A DNA stretch of 64,000 nt from Datisca glomerata (lineage: Eukaryota; Streptophyta; Magnoliopsida; Cucurbitales; Datiscaceae), in NCBI GenBank assembly GCA_003255025.1, contig QANY01002375.1:1054001-1118000 (forward strand). The letters are read 5' to 3'. Numbering within the stretch: position 1 is the first letter of the stretch; the number at the start of each line of letters is the position of its first letter. Below are positions 32,136-45,125 of this stretch, piece by piece. Under the pieces are notes generated by a model. It saw nothing but the letters and a program-made list of their open reading frames with translations, was not told the DNA's origin and made no database searches. Made by a program: the position numbers and the translations under genes.

Positions 32136-32995
32136 GTTATGGGTGTTTTCCCAATAACCAATAACGTAACGACATGTGTCACACCACATCGAGAAGCTTA
32201 CGATAAAATAAAGTTTCTAGGGAGTAGGACCGACCTCCATTGATCAGCCTCAAGGAAGCTCGAGTTGCACAGACCCAAGCATGTATAAGAGATCGAAGTT
32301 CATGGGGAGAGCTCAATTAACCCCGAGCATAAGGACATCATTGCCTGCCAAAAGTAGTGCCCAATATGTCCAATCACCATGACAAGATGTCAGATCAGCC
32401 TCTGAAATATCACCGTAAAAGCACATCAACCATTAATGCTTTTCATTTTACGTCAAAGTTCGCCACTCTTTGTGTTCAATCAAGAACAGTCAAGACATGC
32501 ATCATGTCTCATAAAGATTCTCCAGCATGCCTCCGAGAGGCTTCCTCGACACGCTCCCTCCCACCCAAGAACTCAGGTATAAATACATATATATCAATCA
32601 ACAGAAAAGGTATGCCCATTCCCCTATAAGGAAATTATGCCAAAATAATGATTGACTACTGACTTAGGCATCAGAGGCTCTTTGATAGAAATGGTATACC
32701 CATTCCCCCATAAGGAAATCACCCCCAATTGTATTCCTCTTTAGAGTTCCTTATTTTTATTGTTTAAATTTCAGGCCGAGAGGGTCCCTATATGGAGGAG
32801 AGATTGCATGTCACCTCATAGTCAAGATTTTTGATAAAAAACATTGGTATTTTGCAGACATTGAAGCCATGAGGGGCTTCATTTAAAGAGAAGAACACAT
32901 AATACATCACCATTGCAGATTCCCCCTGTCAAGAGGACGTGTGCACTTAGCATGGGAGACAAGCATTTGTCCTATTGAAGTTTTCAATTAAAACA
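32136..32995 (+). mobile_element. 5' LTR of the pol-less element
   Basis: Starts GTTATGGGTGTTTTCCCAAT, ends TTAAAACA. TATA box TATAAATA at 32578-32585 after CTCCCTCCCACCCAAGAACTCAGG. A short internal duplication (GTATRCCCATTCCCC.TAAGGAAAT at about 32610 and 32694) makes it longer than its partner. Then follows the primer site-like sequence. Confidence 0.8.
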
Positions 32996-34229
32996 ATCGG
33001 CGTTGCCTATGGGAAACGACTATAAAGTGTCCCTGTCAAAGCATATGGAACCCTTTCTTCTCCCGCAAGGAGAAAATGGGTCTGAAATTCTACGCCGACA
33101 AAGTCCAGATGAAAGGGAAGATTCACCATTCCCCTCGTTGAGAAAGGAACTTTCTATCGTCTCATGACTACCTGATAAAAGGAAAAAGGATACGGTAGTT
33201 GTAACCTCCAAGATAACCTGGAAAGAGAGGAAAGGCATGCCACACACCGCTTAGGTCATAACAGTCTCTTGTACGGAGTTGATCACGCCCTAGAAAAGTC
33301 AGGCCCCAAGTGAAACCTAACATCAGAAGGCCGAGTTCCCCTTTTGTAAGGTTCTGGTTGGGGTCATCCTAGGAAGACAAAGGAGGAGAACAAAAGGTGG
33401 AGACCCCTAGAGAACGTTTGGGGGCAATATATAAGCGACCGCAGATGTATCAATACATCATCCTCCATCTAATTTTTTGGTATCCCTTTGGCCACCAGGG
33501 TAAGGCTACGTGATACGGTTAAACAAGTCAGGGGTTATCCCCAGCTAAAATATAGAGGCTTGCATCAGTTGTCCATCACAGCTGAAATGCAAGCTCGGAT
33601 TACATGGCCCTCGGCCCCCACATCCCACCTCGGGGGAAACGGAAGGATGGAAGTGCAACCAAAGTTGGTATGCTTGCATGGACCAGTTGTGATTCAAAGT
33701 CTTGGTTAGAAGATAAGGATGCTCAAGACTTTTTACACCAACCTTCAGTGGAATCATGCTTTCGGCGGGGGGGACACGCCAACACAATCCCTTCAAGCTC
33801 TCACTCGAAGCAGGTAAACCCAAAAAGAAGGCCCTATAAATGATGAACTACTTGGAGAACGGCCCAATTAACAACTTGAAGGATCAAGACAAGTCAGCAC
33901 TCACCCCCAAGCATAGTGCAAAGCTCAAGATGTCTCACCGTTAAGGCAAATATGAAGCTCAGAAAGATAGACGCTCCAACAAAAAATGAAGGGCAAAAGC
34001 TTAGGAAAGAAAAGCTTGGTTGTCTTTGACCCTCCACCTTAGTGTAACGGACGATAAAGATTGTGTACTCCTCAACACTGATAAGATAAAATATCTCCTT
34101 TTTCTACTCAAATAATCTTCTTATTTAGGATTAACCTCTAATAATGTCCTTTGTTAATGATGTTGTAGAAGTACTTGCTAATGATTTTCTTACTATCCTA
34201 TGAGTCTTCAAGGATCAACTCTTCTACGA
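32996..34229 (+). pseudogene. gag-like internal region of the pol-less element
   Basis: From ATG 33027 the frame reads MEPFLLPQGENGSEILRR and continues about 50 codons to a stop. Beyond it are short frames such as WPSAPTSHLGGNGRMEVQ (33590-33660) without a family I can name. The region is colinear with 22199-23585 of nested element A. I take it as a decayed gag leader. Confidence 0.45.
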
Positions 34230-35020
34230 CGTGCGGTGAAGGTAAAAAATTGATAATTGGTGTGGTGCTCTAGCTCGGCGGTCGGGACTAAAAAGTGATG
34301 ATTGGCGTCGTGCTCTAGCCCATCAATCAGGATTAAATGTGATGACTGGCGTGGTGCAGCCCACTAGTCAAGATTAAAAAGTGATGACTGGCATGTTGCT
34401 TTAACCTTCTAGCCGGGATTAAAAAGTGATTACTGGCATGGTGCTCTAGTCTGCCAGTCGAGATTAAAAAGTGATGATCTCTAGCTTGCTAATTAGGATT
34501 AAAAAGTGATGACTGTCGTGGTGCTCTAGCAAACATGTTGGGATAAAAAACTGATGACTGGCGTGGTACTCTATCCCGCTAGCCAGGATTAAAAAGTGAT
34601 GAGTGGCGTGGTGCTCAAACCAGCCAGTCAGGTTAAAAAGTGATGTTTGTCTAGCTCTCATACACGTCATACAAGATCAAGGGTCTATCTAGAGCAAGCA
34701 CGCTTGACTAGATATCAAGGGAAAAAGTCATGTCTGCCAAGCTCTCATGCTCACCAGACAGGATCAATGGTCTAGCTAGAACAGGCACACCTGACTAGAC
34801 ATCAGTGAAAGTGATGTCTGACAAGCACTCATGCTCAGAGATGGGATCAAGTGTCTAGACAAAGTAGGCAAACCTGGCTAGACATCAAGGAAAATGATGT
34901 CTGCCAAGCACTCATGCTCGTAGATTAGATCGCGGGTCTAACCAGAGTAGGCATGTCTGGCAAGATAAAAGGAAAAGTGATGTCTGTCGAGCAATTGTGC
35001 TTGTCTGACAGGGTTAAAGG
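34230..35020. repeat. Tandem repeat arrays of the pol-less element
   Basis: First array (34230-34645) of the same GATTAAAAAGTGATGACTGGCGTGGTGCTCTAG unit as at 23600-24010. Second array (34650-35020) with units around GATGTCTGNCAAGC..TCATGCTC and GGTCTAGCTAGAGCAGGCACGCCTGACTAGACATCAAGG, period about 80 bp. Confidence 0.85.
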
Positions 35021-35388
35021 AAAGCCTTAACCAAGGAAATCTCGACACTAGAGGCAAGGGATATCTACAGAGCGCTATAGCTACTAAGATAAGGATAAGG
35101 CCATCTGATGAGTGCTTTAGCTCAAGAATTTGTCCAGAGCAAGAACGCCTAGATAGGTGATAAAGGAAAGGTCCTATGGCAAAAAACCTAAGGTATTCAA
35201 CTTGCTTTCTAGTTCGCTAGACCAGAAAAAAACTCAATTAGGAGAAGGCATGCTCGACTAAATGTCAAAAGGTAAACCCTCAATTGAGGAAGGTTCACTC
35301 AACCAAACCTCCCAAATGAGGAGCTCGGATAAAAACTCTTCAGACTTGGGTAAGTAAGATCAACCTAAGTCCTTGACTGGGGACAACC

Positions 35389-36210
35389 ATTATGGGTGTT
35401 TTCCCAATCACTAATAACATAATGACACGTAGCACACCACATCGAGAAGCTTATAATGAAATAAATTTTTAGGAGAAGGATTGATCTCGACTGGTTAGCC
35501 TCAAGGAAGCTCGGGTTGCACAGACGCAAGCATGTATAAGAGATCAAAGTTTAATGAACCCCAAGCGCAAGACCATAATTACCCACTAAAAATCACGCGT
35601 AATAGGTCTAATCACCATGTCAGGATGTCAGATCAAGCTCCAAAATTTTACCGCAAAACCACATCAACCATTAATGCCCGTCACTTTATGTCAAAGGTCT
35701 CCCCTCATTTTTTCCAATCAAGACAGACATCGTGTCTTGCAAAGATTTCCCAGCACGCCTCATAGAGGCTTCCTCGATACGATCCATCCCACCCAAAGAC
35801 TCAAGTATAAATACATACATACATATATAAATCAATCAACAGAAAAGGTATGCCCATTCCCTATAAGGAAATTATGCCAAACTAATGACCGACTACTAAC
35901 TTAGGCAGCAGAGGCTCTTCAACGAGGAAACCACCCCTGGTTCTCTTTGTCTTTAGAGTTCATTGTCTGTGTTGTGCAGATTTTAGGCTGAGAGGATCTC
36001 TACGTGGAGAAGAGATTTCATGCCACCTCACAGTTAAGATTTTCAGTAAAACCATTGGTATTTTTTTGCCAACATTGAAGGCATGAGGAGCTCTAGCCAA
36101 AGGGAAGAACACATACAACATTACCATTGCAGATTCCCCCAATTAGGAGGACGCCCGCACTTAGCACGGGAGACAAGCATCCCTATTGTTGAAGTTTTCA
36201 ACTAAAACAT
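35389..36210 (+). mobile_element. 3' LTR of the pol-less element
   Basis: Aligns end to end with 32136-32995. TATA box TATAAATA at 35806-35813, followed by (ATAC)n. Ends CAACTAAAACAT at 36210. The visible divergence between the two LTRs (many substitutions and indels) means the insertion is not recent. Confidence 0.8.
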
Positions 36211-36215
36211 GGTTT

Positions 36216-37043
36216 TCTTGTTTAGCTTTTACATCCAAAGTTTAGGAGTTGTACGTTTATGAGATTAACAAGAGTTATCATGGAAGCCCTCCTTACCTCA
36301 GACTGAGCCAGAAAACAATGAAGATGAAGAGATGAAGTAACCTCCTACCCTTGGTTGCACAAAGAGTATGAATAATGTGTGGGTGTAAAATTGAAATGGA
36401 AAATGAGAAAATGATTTAGGATAAAAATTGTAAGTCAAAACGACGTCATTTTTGGCTTATGTATGCCGGCCGTTAAAGTTTTGACCGGAAGGTTATTTTT
36501 TGTTAAAAAACATAACATGAAGGTTAGAAATGACAGAACTAAAGTTTAAGGCTATAAACGATAATAAGTGTAAGCTTGAAGCGTGTATTTTGTAGTTTGT
36601 TATTTTAATTTATTGTTTTCTTTGTCTTAAAGGATTTATTCATTTATTGAGGATATTTTACAGCATTGTACTATTGGAGTGGGTGTGTATGTGTTGAGGA
36701 TATTTTACAACATTGCACTATTAGGGTGTGTGTATGTGCGTGTATATGTGTATGTGTGTGTATACGTGCACGCAAGCATGCATGTGTTTGCATGTGTGTG
36801 TTTGCTTTTTCTGTATGGGTCTATGTGCGCACGTGTGTGTATGTGCACTTCAACAAAAATAATCTTTTATTGCATTTTGTTTGGCGTTTTATCTCAAAAC
36901 GCAATAGAATATAAAAATAGCACTAAATGAGTTAGGGATGGGAAATTATGAAATTTTGACCGAAATTTGGGGAGGTGAAAACTTACCCGCTCACACACTC
37001 TTATTCCAAATATTTCGCTATCTCACACAAGCACTCTCTTCTC

Positions 37044-37092
<49 letters not shown>

Positions 37093-37095
37093 ATC
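36216..37095. repeat. Intergenic DNA with GT-rich and CT microsatellites
   Basis: 36700-36850 is rich in GTGT/GTAT/GCAT words with two partly repeated leads (GAGGATATTTTACARCATTG.ACTATT.GRGTG at 36648 and 36697). 37026-37104 is a (CT)n tract. The ORFs over both tracts are low complexity and not credible genes. AAACGACGTCATTTTTGGC near 36440 is a common plant intergenic motif. Confidence 0.7.
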
Positions 37096-37399
37096 TCTCT
37101 CTCTCTTTGTATCAAGAATCTCACGACCAAAATCTCTCACGAACGCCCTACCAGCCTTGATTCAAATCCCAGCAAATGATAACATCACTCAGACGAGGGC
37201 AATGATGTCCCAATTCTAAAAGGCAACGAATTGAGAAGACCTAGCTCACTGGATTTGAGCCTCCCATAAGTTAGAGATCCCCGACACTGAAGGTTGGCGA
37301 GAAATCTAAGAAGACGTGCAGAATAGGAACCCTATAAGTTTATGCACACTATCACTTGTTGTGCCTTAAACAAGAGTGAGAGACACCCAAATAGAGAGA

Positions 37400-40300
37400 G
37401 TAAGAGAGAGAAAGGCATAGAGAGGATGAGAGATCTTGCAAGTTTGGTTCAATCTTGAGTCTCCCTACTCTCTCCTACTTTGATTTTGCAGCGTAAAACA
37501 AGTGGTAAGAATTTATTTTCTTGCGAGGTGGGTTTCAATCTCAAATCCATGTCTAATTTTATGATTTTTGTCTTGTTGTGATTTTTGAGTTTTTCTTATG
37601 AGTTAATTAGGGTTTGTGTTCATGAATCCTGGGCATGTAGTTGTATGGGTTCTTACTAACTTTGGGCTTTGACTACGATTCTCTTTTGGGGCAGTTTTTT
37701 TTATTTGGTTTGTTTTGTTGTTAGTGGAGATGTATATAGCTTCCATGGGCAAATCGTTTAAGAAGTCTTTAGAAACTATTGAAAGCTGCTATTCAACATG
37801 GTGAATACTCTGAAAGTGAGGACTAATTCTTTATCAGTCTCATTTTCTTTTGATTCCCATCCTTGTTTTATCTCAATTCATGTTTTCACTCTACATTTGG
37901 GTCAATTTTTCTGATTTCAAATTGCTAATTTCTCTTGTTTGAGGAATGATGTGTGAAACGTAAAACTCTTTTGGTTTGTTTTCTTGATACTTCTCATTTC
38001 TAGGTTTTCTAATTGTAGATCTGCGATGGGGTTTAAGTAGGGCCAACGTGTTGGGTCTATGAAGGAAAGCCATTATTCTAATGCTAAAGTCTTATAATTA
38101 TGATGGTACTTCTTTGGGTTTTACATCTGTGGAGAAGGTAGAGTGAGTGAATGAAAAATATGAAGAAGCTAAAATGGTGGGTGAGATTGAGAATCAAACT
38201 CTAAGTGTTCAAACATTTACAGAGGAGAGAAAAGATAAATTTTAGTTTTCATTTCACTGTGACGATTTATTTTTGCTTAAATGAAATTTGTTGGATACTT
38301 GTTCTTTAGAAGCTCATTATCATTCTAGTCATTTTGAGGTGAATGGCACCTTTTTTGTTCAAAAAGAAAATATATAAATGACATTTTTTACTTTGAGACA
38401 ATTAGGTGTTATATAATTGACTAAGAAACTAGCTTCATTCCTAATAAGTTTTCCCCATTTATCGTTACATACTAGTTAAGCCAAGAAATATTGTTTTGGG
38501 AAACTAAAAGTATCATAAATGGTGAACTGACATGGAAAGTTTTTACCATCTGAGAGACTTTCCATAACATTGTTTTGGGAAATATTGTTTTGGCTTACTT
38601 TGTCTTGCCATAACATTTTGTTTAGTAGGTGGACTCTATACCTTGGGATCCTTGCATTCACCTGCAAATGAATAGAACATCATAGCTACTCTTTTCCTCC
38701 AATAATTCATGCCCATTGGATGTATATTTTGATGAATAATCAAGAAAATTATTGGTTTCATCTTCTTCTTTTTTTCCTATTTAAGTTTCTTTTATATAAT
38801 TTGGGGACATAAATTAAGTGACTATACGAAATGAGATGAGGTTGAGTGCTTTTTGTTTTGTTTTCTCCTCTCCTCTGTGTTTTTATAAAGAGTGAAGTCT
38901 GATTTTTGATGTTGGGTTATGTTCAAGTCAGCGTTTTCTTTGCTTTTTCTTCTCTACCTTCTCCAAAATTTTCTTCCTTACATTGTTATGATGCTTTCTT
39001 ATATTGTTGTACTTTTTGTGCTTTTAATGAAAGTCATGGATATTATTGCATGTATACACTATTCAGTGTAGTTTTCTTCTTGTGGGTTCTTCTTATATCT
39101 AGGTTATTGTCGTTGATTTATAGGATTCTGGTGTTTTGAAAAATAAAAAATGAAGAATCTTTTGAAATTTTCATTCTTAAGCCGACCTATTCTTATTTTA
39201 TGTTGAAAAGTATTTTCGGTTGGGAATTCTGGGATGGCTTTATTCTTCTTGTGCTTTTGATTTTTGGAATTTAAGGTTCCTCAGAATTCAATATGGATAG
39301 AATTGATTTTATTATGAAAATTTTTACGTTGCTTTGTTCTTAACTTTGATCACTTTTGGATTTCTTTGCCGTGTTTGTTCTGTCTAGTTATGGTTCAGGG
39401 ATAATAAATTAGTGAACGTGGGGTGGATTTTTGGTCAATGAAGTTGGATTTTATTCTTTCAAAGCTTTCCCTTTCCTTTAATGTGCTATTACTTGGTTGA
39501 TGATTATAAGGAAGGATCCAACCAAACACGCTAAGTTCTATCTTCCTACACTTGGTTGGATTTTATTCTTTATTCTACTGATAAATTCTTTGGCCTGTTT
39601 AATTCCAGGATGAATGAGTTTGGAGGATTTGGCTTTTCTTCCAAGGACGACTGAGTTCTCTCTTCCCACACTAACTCTGCTTTCCTTTTATCCCAAATTT
39701 ATTTTCTTGATTTTCCAGCTGCTTACAAAGTATAGTTCATCTATTTGCCTGAGATTTTAACACTTTTACTTTCTGTCCCCAAAATTCTACATAATACCTA
39801 CTCTTATGCATATTGTAGAATTCCAAATTGCACTTGCAAAGCTTGCTCTACATTCAGGGAATCTTTCAACTTCACAGGTTTGACAAAACCTGATTAATAG
39901 ATGAGTAGTACGACATATACATGTTTATTATTTTACAGTAGTGAAATATGTATTTTGTTCAGTAGAAAGTATTTATTTAATTTTTCTGTTGCTATTTCAG
40001 GTACTTGGAGCTATCCGTCAGGCTATCCAACGTGCTCGTCTTTGGTTTGTATGGTTTTATCTCCATCTATTTGTTCACCTATTTGCGCATCTATTTGGTT
40101 GTTATGATTAAGAAAATGATGACACACACACGCGCGCGCGCACAAATTGCCAGGTTATTTTATGTTTCCCTTCATCCTTCCAATAATTATTTCAGGTGCA
40201 ACCTGCATGGAACTTGCCATGTAGTTTCGCAGTTCACATTTCTTGTCTCATGCTTCGAAGAGTCTCAACAAAGCTCAAGAAACTTCTCTCATTCCCATAC

Positions 40301-41270
40301 CAATTATTTGTTTGTTGTTTGCTCAAGGAGAAGGTAGGCTTGGTTTGAAAGAAAATTAGGAGACAAACCTCTTTCATGAATGGTTTTCTTGACCACCGGG
40401 TTTGAATGTCTTATATGTAGTTATGCGTGTGTTCGTCGTTCATTTTACAAAGAATGAACATCAGATGAAACACTACGCTATTGAAATGTTATGCATATTT
40501 CAATCATATTATTGCCCCTATTTTTTTATATAAAAAAGGTGTTTTAGGGTTATTATTGATTTTGGAAAATAGGTGAGACAAGGACCGAATTGGGGACATT
40601 GAAACTTTGGTGATCAAATTGACAAGGACCATAAATTTATGGGTGTAAAATGTATTTTTATCCCACGACCACTATTAATTTAACTAGTTACCAGATTTGA
40701 TGTTCTGTTGTCTTCACATAAAAGTGGTTGTATCTAGTTGGAAAGTCAGCCACTTATCAAAATGGTAGTATTTCCAAACAACTCGATATTCTTTTATGAT
40801 TGGGGTTGGATTTGATTTATGATCCATCTATTTCATTCAACTTTAAGCAAAGAGATGTCTTGTATCATTATGTTATAGTTACTTTTTTCAAATAGTCAAT
40901 GCAAGTCTTGCTTTCGTGTTACATTTGATGTACATTGTTTCTTGTGTATCAAATTGGATATATCATTTCTGATGTGCTATGGACAAATTTGACAAAAATG
41001 AGGCATGTAGAACTCTTCTTCCAAATGCATTTGGCTGCTAGACAGTCAAAAGTTGGGTATAACCCATCCACCGTTGCGTTTTGTCAAAGTCCAGAGAAAT
41101 GGATACTTCGAGCAGTCCATACAAATCCTTCTTGTATGAAGATACTGAAATTTTTTACAAAAGCTTGTGGAACTAGATGCATTTTTTGTCAGCTAAACAA
41201 TATGGAAGCAGTTATCTACGCCGCCACCTCCTCACCAAGAAAAATCACCAAGTGGACGTCTTAGGGTATC
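37400..41270 (+). other. Intron-like, U-rich region with possible exons; gene unrecognised
   Basis: The + strand is T-rich with several well-formed splice sites. Candidate exons: 39814-39879 (after TTGTAG, reading EFQIALAKLALHSGNLSTSQ, before GTTTGAC); 40001-40044 (after TTTCAG, reading VLGAIRQAIQRARL, before GTTTGT), which continues the first one's frame well; and 40197-40333 (after TTTCAG, before GTAGGC). Another short coding-like piece, EKYEEAKMVGEIENQTLSVQ, is near 38156-38215. I do not recognise the protein. It may be a decayed gene, a noncoding transcript, or chance. Confidence 0.3.
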
Positions 41271-41843
41271 TCAACCTTCAGTACCTAGATGTGAATTTAG
41301 ACTATATTTTAATTTTTTTGGATAAATTACGTTTTCTTTCTTTATGTAAAAATCAATATGTAATTGTCATTTTGTGATGTGATTTCTAGTAGACTTATTT
41401 TGCAAAATTACACTCCTCCATTAATTTGTGCACTCTCTAACCCCTGACCCACCCCCCTTCATTTTTTTTTCAATTTCCCCCCCAATATCATTCTTACACA
41501 ATGTCCAATCAAATGTCAAAATCAATTCTCACTCAACACTCTACCTCCTACCCATCTCTATCCCCCTCATTTCTTCTCCTTCATTTTTCATTCCTCTTCC
41601 TCCTTCGTCATTTCTTCTTCTTCTTCCTTCTACAAAATCAGTTTGCTTTCGTCGTCTTCTTCGTCTTCAAGGGAAGCTACTTCATCTTCAAGGAAATCTA
41701 CTTCAACTTCAAGGAAGGCTTGCATGTATGAGTTTTGTATAATTTTTTTCTAGAAAGCTTGAAGTTTCATGGGTTTTTTTTATTCATGAGTTTCGTGGCA
41801 TTTTTGTTCTAACAACAACATTCAAGATGTTGTTTGAAGTTTA

Positions 41844-42432
41844 TGTAGTGTACATGATGACTACAAGATGATCATGTAGTATACTAAAGTACTACACGTG
41901 TACTACACGGTCCTTATGTATCCATCTTGTACACTTCATGCAATGTACACTTCCCGTGTAGATCTCGTGTACACTACACAATCATCTTGTAGTGCACTGA
42001 AACTTCTCTTGTAGTCCATGATGCACTATAAGAGCATCATGTAGCATCTTGTACACTATAAGAGAACTACATGATCATCGTGTAGTGTACAGGATGACCA
42101 CAGGATGATCATGCAGTCCTCGTATGCACTACACGATGGGACTACAAGATGTCCATGTAGTCATCGTGTACACTACACGATAACACTACATGATTATCGT
42201 GTAGTCCATTTGTAGTTCACTGCAAGAGCATCAGAGCACTACAAGATGATCGTGTAGTGCCATCGTGTAGTGTACATGAGACGATCAACCTGTGGTCGTT
42301 ATGTACACGATGGTCGTGTAGTCCTCAAGTACACTACATAATTTATACACAATGATCATGTAGTCATCGTGTACACTACACGATGATCATGTAGGCCTCG
42401 CGTACCTATATGATGATTACACGATCATCTAG
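41844..42432. repeat. Palindromic ACACGATG/CATCGTGT motif cluster 1
   Basis: Roughly 590 bp built from CTACACGATG, CATCGTGTAG, GTGTAC and GATCATGTAG words in both orientations, with irregular spacing, such as GTCATCGTGTACACTACACG. Neighbouring words pair with each other, so many short hairpins are possible. Further clusters lie at 44640-45125, 46015-46100, 46430-46612, 47545-47750, 48150-48345 and 49165-49372. I saw none outside the MULE. Confidence 0.9.
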
Positions 42433-42489
42433 TAATATTCCATTTCATTTTGTAGTCTCCTTCTACTGACTTCCTTCATTGATGTATAT

Positions 42490-44525
42490 ACAGATATGTC
42501 TGAAGTTTGAATTTTTGTAATCCATGATGGAGATTGGATGAAAAATGGTTCAACATGGTCTTTTAATGGAGAAAATATCAAATTATTGGAGATATCAACT
42601 AACTGCGCTTACCACGAGCTATCGGGCATATTGCATGAAGAACTCCAAATAGACCCCTCAAAGTATGATATGTCCATCAAATTTTTTTAAAGAACCCATG
42701 TCTTCTGCCTTCCTGCTGAAATTTTAAATGATAGAGATCTACATTTCTTTGATAAAGAGAACATATCAGAATCACTTAGAAGTCCATTATTCATAAGTAC
42801 CAAGCCAAAAAAATTTCCATCTTAAAGTTGTGTTCCTCAAACCACAATGTCACAACAACCTCGGGTTCCTAAAACTACTGAATTTTATCAAAGCTGGGTT
42901 ACTGAAACAACAACATCACATCAACCTCTACGTGAAAGCATTCATCGTTTTGAGAATGATCATCATTTTTAAAGGAACTATCATTATGATTATGTTTTTT
43001 GTCATGACCTTAGTGATGACAATGATGATTTTGAGGATGAGGATGTTGATGTTGATGATGATGAGTTTGATCAGGAGGTGTATGATCACACCAACAGTGT
43101 AGATGACCATGATGAAGCCATTCGTGGAGACGATCATATAACAATTTTAGACTTAAATACTGGTCCTGAACCCGAGACCACTTGTCCTTTGCCATCACGA
43201 GCCGATTTAAATGACAACATCCCAAGTCCAGTGAGCCATGGGATGATTTGAATCATCTTGTATCAGACACAATAAAGATGGATGAGTTGTATAGTGATAA
43301 AGCTGAGGTGGTTATGATTTGTAGTATGATGGCCATCTGGAGAAATTTTGAGTTTCAGATCTTCAAGTCATCACCTTCATTGTTGGTGCTTATATGTGTT
43401 GAGAAAATATGCACATAGAGGTTACGGGCCATGAAACTGAAAAATTGTCCATTCTTCAAAGTTACAAAGTTCATCAATATATATACATGCACATTTGAAG
43501 TATTACGATATGAACACTATCATGCTACATCCACATTCATTGGTCACACTATAAGGTCCAAATACACGGGTGTTAGACGTGTATATAGGCCAAAAGACAT
43601 AGTTGAAGGCTTGATCTTGGTATGAACATAGGTTACCATAAGGCATGTAGAGCTAGGGAGTATGCTTTGGAATTAGCTCGAGGGTCGTTTAAAGACAACT
43701 ATATGATGCTCGGAACATATTGTCACATGTTAGAATTGAAAAATCCAGGTTTTTTTTGCTATCATAAGGTCCACACGATGGGTACATAATATCTCATAAT
43801 ATGTGTCAGTGGGGGGAGTTAAGAGATAGGCTCGTTCGTGTTTTGATGGAAGGCGGTACAACATAATGACTACAAACATTGCAGAATGTTTGAATGGGAT
43901 TTTGAAAGATGCTAGAAAGCTTCCTATTACAGGCCTTATAGAACATATATGTGACATATTACAACGGTGGTTCTATGAACGATGAACGGCCGCTTGTCAA
44001 GTCACCTCACATATGAGAGATTGGGTTGAGATGAAGATTAATAAGAAGCATATTACATCACGTACACTATCATTTTTTCCTTCTGACATCCATGAGTTTC
44101 GGGTCACCGGTGGGGGTAGGGAAGCATTGGTAAACTTGAATCTTAAAACTTGTACGTGCCGAGAATTTGATATTGATCAAATTCCATGCAAGCATGCATT
44201 GGCTGCATATCGGTAACACAATATTTTTGCATACAGTATGTGTTCGACGCACTATAAAAATGAGGCTTTAATTGCTGAGTATGAGGAAACACTACATCAT
44301 ATCAGAGATAGAACATATTGGATCATTAGCCAGGAGGTTCAAGAAAAAGTTGTACTGCCACCTATAATGAGACGGCAAAGTGGAAGACTTAGGACAGTTA
44401 GAATTCCATCTAGAGGTGAGGAAGTATTAAGAACAAAGTGTGCACGTTGTGGGTGAATTGGCCACAACCGACAAATGTGTAGAAATCCAGTTCCTTTTTC
44501 TCCACGGAATGACCAAGCCACTTAA
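42490..44525 (+). pseudogene. MULE transposase remnant, catalytic core largely missing
   Basis: N-terminal part: WMKNGSTWSFNGENIKLLEI (42535 on), then an acidic stretch DFEDEDVDVDDDEFDQEVYD (about 43030-43090). A DNA-binding-like region follows: CTFEVLRYEHYHATSTFIGH then RRVYRPKDIVEGL (43490-43620). The text then jumps near 43750 to FDGRRYN, TNIAECLNGILKDARKLP, LQRWFYER (43840-43985), so the DDE core between is deleted. C-terminal SWIM zinc finger CTCREFDIDQIPCKHAL at 44151-44195, and a zinc knuckle CARCG-x-IGHNRQMC near 44446-44485 with a stop in place of one residue. Several frameshifts; the protein is dead. Confidence 0.85.
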
Positions 44526-44639
44526 CATATAAATGTTGACCCTTGTAATTTTATAAATATTAATATGAAAGAAGAATTGTGGTTGTTATTTAATACTGTG
44601 ATGTTGACTACACGTTATGTACTTACTTCATTGCGTCTT

Positions 44640-45125
44640 CTTGTACACTACACGATGGGTACACTAATCTCGTGTACCCATCGTGTAGTCTAACCATTAT
44701 GTACTTACAAGGTCAGTGTACCATCATGTAGACTACAAATTATGTAACTTCATTGAGTTTTCCTGTACACTACATGATGTGTACACGAGGACCGTGTACC
44801 CATTTTGTAGCCTACAAGATGGGTATGATCTCGTGTACTCATCATGTAGTCTACCAATTCTATACTTACTTCATTGAGTCTTCCTGTACACTACACGATG
44901 GATACACGGGGTCAATGTACCTATCGTGTAGACTACACATTCTGTAACTTCATTAAGTTTTCTTGTACACTATTATGTATATACGAGGACCATGTACCCG
45001 CTATGTATCCTACACGATGCGTATGAAGTCTTCATGTACACTACACGATGGGTACACGATGATCGTGTAGACATCGTGTAGCCTTTAAGAAGCCTACACG
45101 ATGAGTGTGAAGTCATCTTGTAGCC
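44640..45125. repeat. Palindromic motif cluster 2
   Basis: Between the 3' ends of the convergent transposase and Ulp1-like genes. Here CTACACGATG words alternate with a longer unit TTCATTGAGTYTTCCTGTACACTAC (44752, 44871, 44946), so a ~100 bp repeat is overlaid on the short motif. Confidence 0.85.

Larger units (their letters stand above)
32136..36210 (+). mobile_element. Pol-less Tat-type LTR element with both LTRs
   Basis: 5' LTR 32136-32995, 3' LTR 35389-36210, internal 2.4 kb. The pentamer GGTTT stands on both sides (32131-32135 and 36211-36215), a candidate target duplication. LTR end choice is uncertain by a base or two. Internally: primer site-like AATCGGCGTTGCCTATGGGAA, a gag-like N-terminus MEPFLLPQGENGSEI (33027 on), tandem repeats (34230-35020), and GACTGGGGACAACCA before the 3' LTR as polypurine tract. 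No protease, RT or integrase is present, so it depends on a partner. Confidence 0.8.

Noticed and set aside
36666..36930. Cys/Val-rich ORFs
   Set aside because: Translation of GT/GC-rich low-complexity DNA.
42928..43225. Minus-strand Ile/His-rich ORFs
   Set aside because: Antisense of the GATGATGAG-coded acidic stretch of the MULE transposase.
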